A stretch of 64,000 bases of DNA from Pseudomonas sp. MN1F (GTDB lineage: Bacteria; Pseudomonadota; Gammaproteobacteria; Pseudomonadales; Pseudomonadaceae). Below are positions 1 to 6,537 of the stretch, one piece after another; the first letter of the stretch is position 1, and the number at the start of each line of letters is the position of its first letter. The notes below the pieces were generated by a model that worked only from the letters and a program-made list of their open reading frames with translations, was not told where the DNA came from and searched no databases. The stretch lies in the NCBI RefSeq assembly GCF_009391885.1, contig NZ_VZII01000035.1, positions 1 through 64,000 of the forward strand, in the 5' to 3' direction. The translations under genes were made by a program, and so were the position numbers.

Positions 1-108
1 GACCACAGCAAGATGGCTGGCATGGACCACGGCAGCATGGCCGGTATGGACCATAGCAAGATGGCTGGCATGGACCACGGCAACATGACCGGTATGGACC
101 AAAGCAAT
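1..108 (+). repeat. 48-base tandem repeats coding Met/His motifs in copA
   Basis: Bases 1-48 and 49-96 are near-identical units encoding DHSKMAGMDHGSMAGM-like blocks, and a third unit begins at 97. The array continues out of the window to the left. In-frame 16-codon units mean copy number could change without breaking the reading frame. Confidence 0.85.
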
Positions 109-651
109 ATGGCCGCCAGCGGTGCCATGCAGAACCATCCCGCCTCCGAAACAAACAACCCTCTGGTCGATATGCAGACCATGACCCCTACGCCAAAGCT
201 GAGCGATCCGGGGATCGGGCTTCGCGATAACGGGCGTCGGGTTCTCACGTATTCGGATTTGCGTAGCACCTTCATCGACCCTGACGGCCGGGAACCTGGC
301 CGGACAATCGAACTGCACCTTACCGGGCATATGGAAAAGTTCGCTTGGTCCTTCGATGGGATCAAGTTTTCTGACGCAGAGCCGCTGCGGCTCAAGTACG
401 GCGAGCGCCTGCGTATTACCTTGGTCAACGACACCATGATGACTCACCCCATCCATCTGCACGGCATGTGGAGTGACCTGGAGGATGAGGACGGCAATTT
501 CATGGTGCGAAAACACACGATCGATATGCCGCCTGGCTCGAAACGAAGCTATCGCGTAACCGCAGATGCACTCGGGCGCTGGGCCTATCACTGTCACCTC
601 ATGTACCACATGGAGATGGGCATGTTCCGAGAAGTCCGCGTGGACGAATGA
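1..651 (+). CDS. copA: CopA-type multicopper oxidase, C-terminal part (5' end outside window)
   Basis: Periplasmic copper-resistance multicopper oxidase; only the last 216 residues are in the window and the frame is open at base 1. The visible part begins with a Met/His-rich repeat region (units like GMDHGSM and GMDHSKM) typical of the CopA/PcoA linker, followed by the C-terminal cupredoxin domain. Copper ligands are intact: HPIHLHGMW, and near the C-terminus HCHLMYHMEMGM, which supplies the trinuclear-centre histidines, the type 1 Cys/His and the axial Met. The family oxidises Cu(I) to Cu(II) and binds copper in the periplasm. It is followed at once by a small Met/His protein and copB, so this is the start of a cop operon. 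The first 96 bases are two 48-base tandem repeat units. Confidence 0.93.
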   Translation, partial: DHSKMAGMDHGSMAGMDHSKMAGMDHGNMTGMDQSNMAASGAMQNHPASETNNPLVDMQTMTPTPKLSDPGIGLRDNGRRVLTYSDLRSTFIDPDGREPGRTIELHLTGHMEKFAWSFDGIKFSDAEPLRLKYGERLRITLVNDTMMTHPIHLHGMWSDLEDEDGNFMVRKHTIDMPPGSKRSYRVTADALGRWAYHCHLMYHMEMGMFREVRVDE

Positions 652-665
652 ACTGGAGATACGAG

Positions 666-989
666 ATGAGCAAACCAATGAAACGAAGCGCCTTTTTCCT
701 CTCTGCCGCGATGGTTGGCCTGCTCGCGGTGTACGCCCCGTCTTCCTGGTCCAGTGACAACCATGATCAGCACTCTCAAAAGTCGTCCAACGCGGCGCAA
801 TCGAACGGCTCGAAGAGCAAGCAAGCCCAGGGCATGAACCATGAAGGCATGGATCACGGCTCCATGAAAGGCATGGATCATGGCTCTATGGAGGGCATGG
901 ATCATGGTTCCATGGAAGGAATGGATCACAGCAAAATGATGGAATCGCATGGCAGCGACAAAGCTAAGGCAGGGAAAAATGGCCAATAG
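666..989 (+). CDS. Small periplasmic Met/His-repeat protein, probable copper binder
   Basis: A 107-residue protein with an N-terminal signal peptide (MSKPMKRSAFFLSAAMVGLLAVYA...SWSS) and no recognisable fold. The C-terminal half is four 8-residue units of the type GMDHGSMK/E (bases 846-941), the same motif found in the CopA linker and CopB N-terminus, so copper(I) binding is a reasonable inference. I chose the ATG at 666, with GGAG seven bases upstream, over an ATG at 648 that overlaps the copA stop. The end overlaps the copB start by 11 bases, indicating translational coupling. It may have arisen as a duplication of the CopB N-terminal repeat region. I do not recognise a named family. Confidence 0.75.
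   Translation: MSKPMKRSAFFLSAAMVGLLAVYAPSSWSSDNHDQHSQKSSNAAQSNGSKSKQAQGMNHEGMDHGSMKGMDHGSMEGMDHGSMEGMDHSKMMESHGSDKAKAGKNGQ
846..941 (+). repeat. 24-base tandem repeats (GMDHGSM units)
   Basis: Four consecutive 24-base units at 846, 870, 894 and 918, each coding an 8-residue GMDH-containing block. Related units occur in copB at 1291-1338 and in copA at 1-108. Confidence 0.85.
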
Positions 990-2094
990 CGTTGCACGAC
1001 CATCGCTGCTGGCATTCGCCGTTTCTTTAGGTGTGCTGGGCGTTTCGCCCAGCTTCGCCGCTGAAATGGATCATTCCGGAATGGACCACTCGGCAATGGG
1101 CCACGGTGCCATGCAGATGGACCACGCCTCATCACAGGCTGCGATGCCGGGCATGGACCACAGCCAGATGGGCGCGAGCAAGCAACCCACGCAACCTGCA
1201 CCCGTTGATCACAGCAAAATGGGCCATGGCCAGCCCAAAGCGAAACCCGCCTCGATGGACCACAGCAAGATGGACCATGGAAGCATGAAAGGCATGGATC
1301 ACGGGTCCATGGAAGGCATGGATCATGGCGCGATGGGTCATTCCACGATGGGAAACGGGAACGCTGATTCGCCGACCCCGACCAGCCGTACGCCAATCCC
1401 GGTGCTGACTGATGCCGACCGGCAGGCTGCCTTCCCCCCGCTTGACGGGCACAAAATGGATGACAGCGGGTTCAACAGCTTTTTCTTGCTAGACCAACTG
1501 GAATACCAAGATGCCGATGAAGGTAGCACGCTTGCTTGGGATGCATCCGGCTGGGTGGGCGGCGATATCAATAGGCTCTGGATTCGCTCGGAAGGTGAAC
1601 GAACCAATGGTGTGACTGAAGATGCTGAGCTGCAGCTCCTCTATGGCCGCTCGGTAAGCCCGTGGTGGGATGTTGTCGCCGGCGTCCGGCAGGATTTCAA
1701 ACCGGAGGATCCGCAGACCTGGGCTGCGTTCGGTATTCAGGGCCTGGCCCTGTATGACTTCGAAGCTGAAGCCACCGCCTTTATCGGCGAGAACGGTCAA
1801 ACCGCTGCCCGTCTGGAGGGCGAGTACGACATCTTGCTAACCAATCGTTTAATTCTTCAGCCAACCGCTGAGGCCAACTTTTATGGCAAGAACGACCCGG
1901 AACGCGGCGTCGGCTCTGGCCTGGCAAACACCGAAGTCGGGCTGCGGTTACGGTACGAGATTGTTCGCCAGTTCGCGCCATACATAGGTGTCACCTGGAG
2001 CCGTTCCTACGGCAAAACCGCCGATTTCATTCGGGATGAAGGCGGGGACGTGGACGAAGCTCGTTTTGTGGCCGGTATTCGGATGTGGTTTTGA
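979..2094 (+). CDS. copB: Outer-membrane copper resistance protein CopB
   Basis: CopB/PcoB-family outer-membrane protein of 371 residues. The ATG at 979 gives a clean signal peptide (MANSVARPSLLAFAVSLGVLG...SFAA); an upstream ATG at 949 would put about ten extra residues before it. A Met/His-rich segment of about 100 residues (MDHSGMDHSAM, MDHSKMDHGSM) precedes the conserved CopB beta-barrel domain, which begins near PPLDGHKMDDSGFNSFFLLDQLEY and ends in an aromatic residue (RMWF), as is usual for outer-membrane barrels. The family works with CopA to bind or export copper. The start overlaps the preceding small gene and the cytochrome gene follows after 9 bases. Confidence 0.93.
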   Translation: MANSVARPSLLAFAVSLGVLGVSPSFAAEMDHSGMDHSAMGHGAMQMDHASSQAAMPGMDHSQMGASKQPTQPAPVDHSKMGHGQPKAKPASMDHSKMDHGSMKGMDHGSMEGMDHGAMGHSTMGNGNADSPTPTSRTPIPVLTDADRQAAFPPLDGHKMDDSGFNSFFLLDQLEYQDADEGSTLAWDASGWVGGDINRLWIRSEGERTNGVTEDAELQLLYGRSVSPWWDVVAGVRQDFKPEDPQTWAAFGIQGLALYDFEAEATAFIGENGQTAARLEGEYDILLTNRLILQPTAEANFYGKNDPERGVGSGLANTEVGLRLRYEIVRQFAPYIGVTWSRSYGKTADFIRDEGGDVDEARFVAGIRMWF

Positions 2095-2103
2095 GAACTC
2101 AAC

Positions 2104-2883
2104 ATGAAAAAAACAATTACAACGCTGGTGGCGGCAGGTGCTGTTACTAGCGCAGCAGTGCTAGGTGCTGCTTACTTCGGTCTCGTGAACGTTGGTGCGG
2201 ACGACCCACACTTCCCCGCTGTGCATGCGTTTTTGGCCATGGCGCGGGATCGCTCGATTGAAGTCCGAGCAAGCGACATTGAGGTGCCAAACCTTAAAGA
2301 TCCTGCTCTCATCCAAGCAGGGGCAGGCAACTACAACGCCATGTGTATCGGTTGCCACCTCGCGCCAGGGGTGGAGAAAACTGAACTCAGCCAAGCCCTA
2401 TACCCATCCCCACCAAACCTCACCGAGATAGGTGTAAGCGGTGACCCTGCTGCTGCGTTTTGGACCATCAAGCACGGTATCAAAGCGACAGGCATGCCAG
2501 CCTGGGGTAAGAGCATGGACGACCAGTACATCTGGGGAATCGTCGCGTTCCTGGACCAGCTACCGCAACTCAATGCTGAGCAGTACCAGATGATGGTCGC
2601 TTCCAGTGGTGGTCACCAACATGGCGGTGGCGAAAGCGATATGCATAACCATGAAGGCCAACACGGTGGTGCGAAATCAGGTCATGGAAATCATGATGAT
2701 TCCGCAGCAAACGGCGTGGCTGAGGAAAGTCATGATCATGGCAGTTCGCATTCGGAGTCTTCATCAGTAGCGGAGCACCACGGTGAACACGAGTCCGGCG
2801 AGGCGCACTCGGACCACCACACAGGTTCTACTCCCAAAACCCATGTGCACAAAGACGGGAAGGAGCACACTCATGACAAGTAA
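2104..2883 (+). CDS. c-type cytochrome with His-rich C-terminal tail
   Basis: A 259-residue exported protein. The N-terminus has a signal or anchor segment (MKKTITTLVAAGAVTSAAVLGAAYF). One class I cytochrome c domain follows, with haem-binding CIGCH near residue 80 and a candidate axial Met in GMPAWG. From about residue 165 onward it is a low-complexity tail very rich in His, Gly, Ser, Asp and Glu (GGHQHGGG, HNHEGQHGG, EHHGEHESGEAHSDHH), likely metal-binding. Cytochromes of this kind occur next to copAB in Pseudomonas. Accepting electrons from, or buffering copper near, the CopA oxidase is inference. It overlaps copG by 11 bases. Confidence 0.85.
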   Translation: MKKTITTLVAAGAVTSAAVLGAAYFGLVNVGADDPHFPAVHAFLAMARDRSIEVRASDIEVPNLKDPALIQAGAGNYNAMCIGCHLAPGVEKTELSQALYPSPPNLTEIGVSGDPAAAFWTIKHGIKATGMPAWGKSMDDQYIWGIVAFLDQLPQLNAEQYQMMVASSGGHQHGGGESDMHNHEGQHGGAKSGHGNHDDSAANGVAEESHDHGSSHSESSSVAEHHGEHESGEAHSDHHTGSTPKTHVHKDGKEHTHDK

Positions 2884-3328
2884 GCGCCGCTTCCTCGGTT
2901 TAAGTACCGCAGCGTCACTTCTAATCGCCTCAGCCGCCTTTGCTGCGGAGCCCCTGACTATCGATGTGCACCGGGACGCTAATTGCGGTTGCTGTAAGAA
3001 ATGGATAGCGCACTTGGAGGCAAACGGCTTCAAGGTCGTCGACCACGTTGAAACGGACATGAGGGCGGTGAAGCAAGAGCTAGGAGTAGCTCCGAGGCTG
3101 GCTTCGTGTCACACCGCGGTTATCGATGGCAAGTTTGTGGAAGGTCACGTCCCCGCAGCCCAGGTGCAGGAGCTCATAAAGCGCAACGACCTGGCAGGCG
3201 TCGCGGTACCTGGCATGCCCGCTGGCTCACCAGGTATGGAGGTTGATGGCATGAAACACGCCTATCAAGTCATCGGCCTCACCAAGAGTGGGGACGATCA
3301 AGTAGTTGCCAGTTATCCTGACACGTAA
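2873..3328 (+). CDS. copG: Periplasmic copper protein CopG (DUF411)
   Basis: A 151-residue DUF411 protein. Signal peptide MTSKRRFLGLSTAASLLIASAAFA. The mature thioredoxin-like domain has the metal-binding cluster NCGCCKKW and a later conserved SCHT cysteine. Family knowledge: Pseudomonas CopG binds a cysteine-bridged multicopper cluster and is thought to interconvert Cu(I) and Cu(II). The start ATG at 2873 lies within the end of the cytochrome gene (11-base overlap); longer in-frame starts would read through that gene and lack a signal peptide. Last gene of the visible cop operon. Confidence 0.9.
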   Translation: MTSKRRFLGLSTAASLLIASAAFAAEPLTIDVHRDANCGCCKKWIAHLEANGFKVVDHVETDMRAVKQELGVAPRLASCHTAVIDGKFVEGHVPAAQVQELIKRNDLAGVAVPGMPAGSPGMEVDGMKHAYQVIGLTKSGDDQVVASYPDT

Positions 3329-3366
3329 TGCAAGATGCCCCGGGGGAAGGGCTTCTGCCGGCCAGC

Positions 3367-3388
3367 CGACCAGCTGCAGCGCTGGTCG
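3367..3388. terminator. Hairpin between convergent copG and DUF2790 genes
   Basis: Eight-base inverted repeat CGACCAGC / GCTGGTCG with a six-base loop, lying between two convergent genes. There is no strong T-run, so terminator function is likely but unproven. Confidence 0.4.
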
Positions 3389-3425
3389 TGGTCAGCTTAC
3401 TCCAAGACTTACCCTGTCCCTTCGG

Positions 3426-3758
3426 TCAGTTTTGACCTCTACAGTTAATTCCAGCAGAGCGATATTCGAGGATTTTCAACTCACCTGTTGAGTCCTCGTA
3501 ATTCATCTGTGTCGGCATCACGTCGCAGCTACCTTTGAGCGAAGTCATACTGATAACTCTCGCCACATCCAGTTTCATTCCGTAGCGATAATGGATCACT
3601 TCAGGTGGTTTTTTTCCATTGGCAGCGGCGTAGGCACGCATTGCTTGCTCATTTGCCTGAATCATCTTTCCGTGTAAGCGATCAGATCCTCCTTCAGCTA
3701 AAGCGGATGAGGAGGCGATTACGAGCATGAGGGCGGCAATGCTTTTAGCGGTGTTCAT
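3426..3758 (-). CDS. Small secreted DUF2790-family protein
   Basis: A 110-residue exported protein with signal peptide MNTAKSIAALMLVIASSSALA. The mature part has the DUF2790 pattern: HYRYGMKLDVARVIS, two Cys (one in GSCDVMP, one in GINCRG) and MNYEDSTGELKILEYRSAG. Such proteins are common in Pseudomonas and several are reported to be metal-responsive, but their function is unknown. It converges on the cop operon. A TTACA-n4-TGTAA dyad lies about 70 bases upstream of its start. Confidence 0.8.
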   Translation of the reverse strand: MNTAKSIAALMLVIASSSALAEGGSDRLHGKMIQANEQAMRAYAAANGKKPPEVIHYRYGMKLDVARVISMTSLKGSCDVMPTQMNYEDSTGELKILEYRSAGINCRGQN

Positions 3759-3826
3759 TTCTGTTACTCCATGAAGACATGAGTGAAGCTTACCGACTGG
3801 GAGCTGTCATCCACGTGATCCAGGAA

Positions 3827-3840
3827 TTACATGTTTGTAA
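3827..3840. promoter_or_regulatory. TTACA-n4-TGTAA dyad upstream of DUF2790 gene
   Basis: TTACATGTTTGTAA is a perfect 5-base inverted repeat with a 4-base spacer, located 69-82 bases before the DUF2790 start. Its position fits an operator or activator site. A CopR-type response regulator is one candidate, but the match to any known box was not verified. Confidence 0.4.
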
Positions 3841-3897
3841 GCAGGCTATCGATAATGATGGCTCTGAATACACGTGAAAGCCGCGTCGTTTCAGGCT

Positions 3898-4030
3898 GCG
3901 ACAGTTTTAATTCTCTAGCGAATCAGTCTGAACCGGCGTTTTGGGTGATTGCGACAGTTTTGCGTTTCCTCTCCAAATGGCTGCAGGCCGCGAAAGACGG
4001 GACCCTCTAGCGACAGTTTTAATTCTCTAA
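3898..4030 (+). repeat. Three spaced direct repeats (GCGACAGTTTTAATTCTCTA)
   Basis: Two exact 20-base copies (3898, 4010) and one 11-base partial copy (3951), spaced 53 and 59 bases apart. Arrays of roughly 20-base repeats containing GACA...TTAAT are typical of transposase binding sites at the ends of TnsB/TniA-type elements. No matching inverted copies were found near 10.1-10.8 kb, so assignment to the adjacent tns genes is unproven. Confidence 0.6.
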
Positions 4031-4129
4031 ATCCACCACCCGCAGAAAATTTCGTCACGCCCCAGAATGGGAATTTGCATTCGGGGCGCACCACGATTCA
4101 TCTCGTGCCAGAAGCCGCCTGCAGTGCAA

Positions 4130-4489
4130 TCAATTGGCGAGCCAAGACTCGACTACCTCAGCGCCATACTCGTTTTTCCAGGCCTTAAGCGTACGCTGAT
4201 TACCACCCTTGGTCTCAACAACCTCTCCGCTGTGTGGATTCTTGTAGACCTTCACTTCGCGTGGTTTCCGAGAGGTTTTTGGGGCCATATCAGTGGAAGC
4301 CACCGCTTGCGGATCGAGGATCAGCACCACTTGGCGCAGGCCGTAGCCATACTCGTTGAGCAAACTGCGCAGCTTCGTTTCAAATTCCATTTCCTGCTTC
4401 AGGGCAGAGTCATTTTTCAGCGCTTCCAGCTCCGCCAGTTGGGCTGCGAGCTGTTGTTCGAGCAGGCGGAATTCAGCGAGACGGGACAT
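4130..4489 (-). CDS. MvaT/TurA-family H-NS-like nucleoid protein
   Basis: A 119-residue protein of the Pseudomonas MvaT family, functional counterparts of H-NS. The N-terminal coiled coil (MSRLAEFRLLEQQLAAQLAELEALK) mediates dimerisation. The C-terminal minor-groove domain is intact (VYKNPHSGEVVETKGGN, TLKAWKNEYGAEVVESW). I chose the ATG at 4489, with GGAG upstream and the classic family N-terminus, over a longer frame from 4576. It starts 56 bases after the tniQ stop on the same strand and is probably co-transcribed with the transposition genes. Family members silence AT-rich foreign DNA. This extra copy may silence the element or modulate host silencing (inference). Confidence 0.9.
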   Translation of the reverse strand: MSRLAEFRLLEQQLAAQLAELEALKNDSALKQEMEFETKLRSLLNEYGYGLRQVVLILDPQAVASTDMAPKTSRKPREVKVYKNPHSGEVVETKGGNQRTLKAWKNEYGAEVVESWLAN

Positions 4490-4545
4490 AAGATTCTCCA
4501 AAATGGGTTCGATGATTTTAGCAATCAAGAAAGAAAGCGTGCTAA

Positions 4546-6462
4546 CTATCTTGATCCCACATGCCTGAATCGGCAATCACGAGGCTGAGCGATCGGTGTG
4601 GATAAAAACGTGATGGCTTCAGGATCGTCGATCTGGGCGGCTTCACTTGCGAGGTAATCGATCAGCTTTTTGCTTCTTACCCAAACGTACTGCCGGCAAG
4701 CCGCGTTTGGAATGGATGGCCCCGCAACGGGGCGAAACCTGGCCTCCCAAAGGTGCTTGAACGCCTCCCTGGTCGACTTCCCCAAATACACCGCAATCTC
4801 CGGTCCCAAGATATAGCCACGCCTGAATCTGTCGATGGCTTGAGGCTTAACCATCAATTGCGTACGCCGGCCTCGTTCGACAGCAGTGCTCCATAGCAGA
4901 CCCAGTCGAACGAACGCGTATGCGCATTGTTCTTTGACGCCTAACAGCGCAGCAGCCTTGACTACCGACAGGCCGGGAAAGACCGGACTCTTGTTCTCAG
5001 CTCGGGCTTGTTGCCACGCTGCAAAATCTTGCGGCTTGAGTAACCACGCCCCTACCGCAACCGAGCCATTCTCAGCTGGGCCGTAAGCGCGAAGTTCACC
5101 TGCACGTATTGCCTGAACCAACTCGACCAACCCACCCCCCTTGGGCAGAGAATGCTTGGCCAAGTAGTTGATCGACACCAGGCTCTGGTCAGAGCTGGTA
5201 GGCAGCTTCTCATCAATCAATTCGTTGATCGAGCGGCAGTCAATCAGCCACCTTTCGCCTGGGCGCGGTTCTCCACCAAAGAACTGGAGGGTACCACCAG
5301 CTAGCAGCTGCCTAACCCGATTGCGACAGAGGCTTAGCAAAGTCGAGGTTTCTTTCATATCAGCCACGCCCTGGAGATGCTGCGAGATTGCCTTCAAATG
5401 ATCCAGGTCCACGACCGTAAAGACTCGATCTTCATGGACCTTCTCCCGATAGGCGATTTGTCCCTCCTGATGAAGGCGTTTTATGACTGATACCCCGAGA
5501 CCACAAGCTTCAGCAGCAGAATCGAACGACACCCAACGATGTCTCTCAATCGTCTCCTCACTCAAATTGCGATTTCGCTTCGCTAACGGTGCTTCCCACG
5601 CATGCTGCAGAAATGATTCGAACTCTCGACGAAGAAAGTCAAAACAAGAGTCATCCAGATCACGGTGGATGTCGTGGTATATCGGGCCGAACGATCTGCT
5701 GAGCGTCCAATGTTCGTTATCGGAATGGACTGCCTTGAGGCCACTCAGCAGTTCTCTGAATGCGAGAGGCCAGTTCATGAGAACCACGCCCGCCGCGTTT
5801 GCCATAAGCCGCGATATCTCTAGCGAACCCGAATCAGCAACCTTCAGCGGCTGGGTTCTTTCCGTAGGCAAACTTCTGACAGCGAGACGCGATGACAACT
5901 CGTGAAACTGTTCGTAGGTGAGGGCCGCCAATCCCGCGTCAGCTGGCAACGAGTCGGCGTAAAACCTATCTTCAAAGCCAGAGGTGAGCCAGGCGGCCGT
6001 ATCACTCGCCGGCGCGATCTCAAAATTGGTCCCACTCAATGAGGTGCCACACGCTTGGCAACTATTCGCACTCATTGCGCTTGGATCGGTTTCCTTCAGA
6101 CAGTTGGGGCACCGCCCGTGGAGTTCAGTGCCGTGGACAGAACACGTCGTAACCAGGGTCAAGCCCCAGCTTTCTCTCCAATAACCGGCTTCGCCCAAAC
6201 AGATCGGACAGTAACGAGCGTGATGAGTCGTCCATAACTTGACCCCCTTGGGCCTTGGATCACGAAACTCAGCAGATACCGCAGGCCAGCTCAGTGGTCC
6301 TTCCATCATCTGCAGCCAGTCCGCAACATCGGTCTCGTCGGCTCGTGCAAAGGCGGTGAGCAGTTCCTTTCTGGGTAATCCGTTGGCTTTCGCCAGGCGC
6401 TGCAGGTACCCCAAAAGACTTTCGTCTTGGTGTGGTCGTGGGTTGATTAAAAGACCAAACAT
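4546..6462 (-). CDS. tniQ: TniQ/TnsD-like target-selection protein
   Basis: A 638-residue TniQ-family protein. The N-terminal TniQ domain (MFGLLINPRPHQDESLLGYLQRLA) is followed by zinc-ribbon cysteines at about residues 85-140 (CPIC, CSVHG, CPNC, CQAC). A long C-terminal part has several helix-turn-helix-like segments (VSFDSAAEACGLGVSVIKRL; LSVVKAAALLGVKEQCAYAF). Tn7 TnsD is about 508 residues and CRISPR-linked TniQ about 400, so this is a long, probably sequence-specific target binder. It follows tnsC after 75 bases that contain a GCCGGGC/GCCCGGC hairpin. In this family the protein recruits TnsC to a chromosomal attachment site. The position next to gyrB suggests where that site is (inference). 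Confidence 0.88.
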   Translation of the reverse strand: MFGLLINPRPHQDESLLGYLQRLAKANGLPRKELLTAFARADETDVADWLQMMEGPLSWPAVSAEFRDPRPKGVKLWTTHHARYCPICLGEAGYWRESWGLTLVTTCSVHGTELHGRCPNCLKETDPSAMSANSCQACGTSLSGTNFEIAPASDTAAWLTSGFEDRFYADSLPADAGLAALTYEQFHELSSRLAVRSLPTERTQPLKVADSGSLEISRLMANAAGVVLMNWPLAFRELLSGLKAVHSDNEHWTLSRSFGPIYHDIHRDLDDSCFDFLRREFESFLQHAWEAPLAKRNRNLSEETIERHRWVSFDSAAEACGLGVSVIKRLHQEGQIAYREKVHEDRVFTVVDLDHLKAISQHLQGVADMKETSTLLSLCRNRVRQLLAGGTLQFFGGEPRPGERWLIDCRSINELIDEKLPTSSDQSLVSINYLAKHSLPKGGGLVELVQAIRAGELRAYGPAENGSVAVGAWLLKPQDFAAWQQARAENKSPVFPGLSVVKAAALLGVKEQCAYAFVRLGLLWSTAVERGRRTQLMVKPQAIDRFRRGYILGPEIAVYLGKSTREAFKHLWEARFRPVAGPSIPNAACRQYVWVRSKKLIDYLASEAAQIDDPEAITFLSTPIAQPRDCRFRHVGSR

Positions 6463-6508
6463 TCCTACACATCCATGAAATCGAAGACATAAAAATCAGG
6501 GGAGTAGA

Positions 6509-6528
6509 GCCGGGCCGATAAGCCCGGC
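6509..6528. other. Intercistronic hairpin between tnsC and tniQ
   Basis: Perfect 7-base stem GCCGGGC / GCCCGGC with loop CGATAA and no T-run. It may tune tniQ expression relative to tnsABC, or stabilise mRNA. Confidence 0.4.
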
Positions 6529-6537
6529 CCTTGGCCG

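Larger units (their letters stand above)
3759..4129. other. Intergenic region with three short direct repeats
   Basis: No gene in these 371 bases. They hold the DUF2790 upstream region, including the TTACA dyad, and then three direct repeats. GCGACAGTTTTAATTCTCTA is exact at 3898-3917 and 4010-4029, and a partial copy starting GCGACAGTTTT lies at 3951. A short imperfect hairpin (ccccagaatg / cattcgggg) lies near 4060-4090, after the mvaT stop. Confidence 0.7.

Noticed and set aside
1..1340. CRISPR-like short repeats
   Set aside because: The repeats are contiguous, in frame and encode Met/His motifs in copA, the small gene and copB.
3949..4588. Short + strand frames opposite mvaT
   Set aside because: Antisense to an obvious MvaT coding region, and their translations lack any family pattern.
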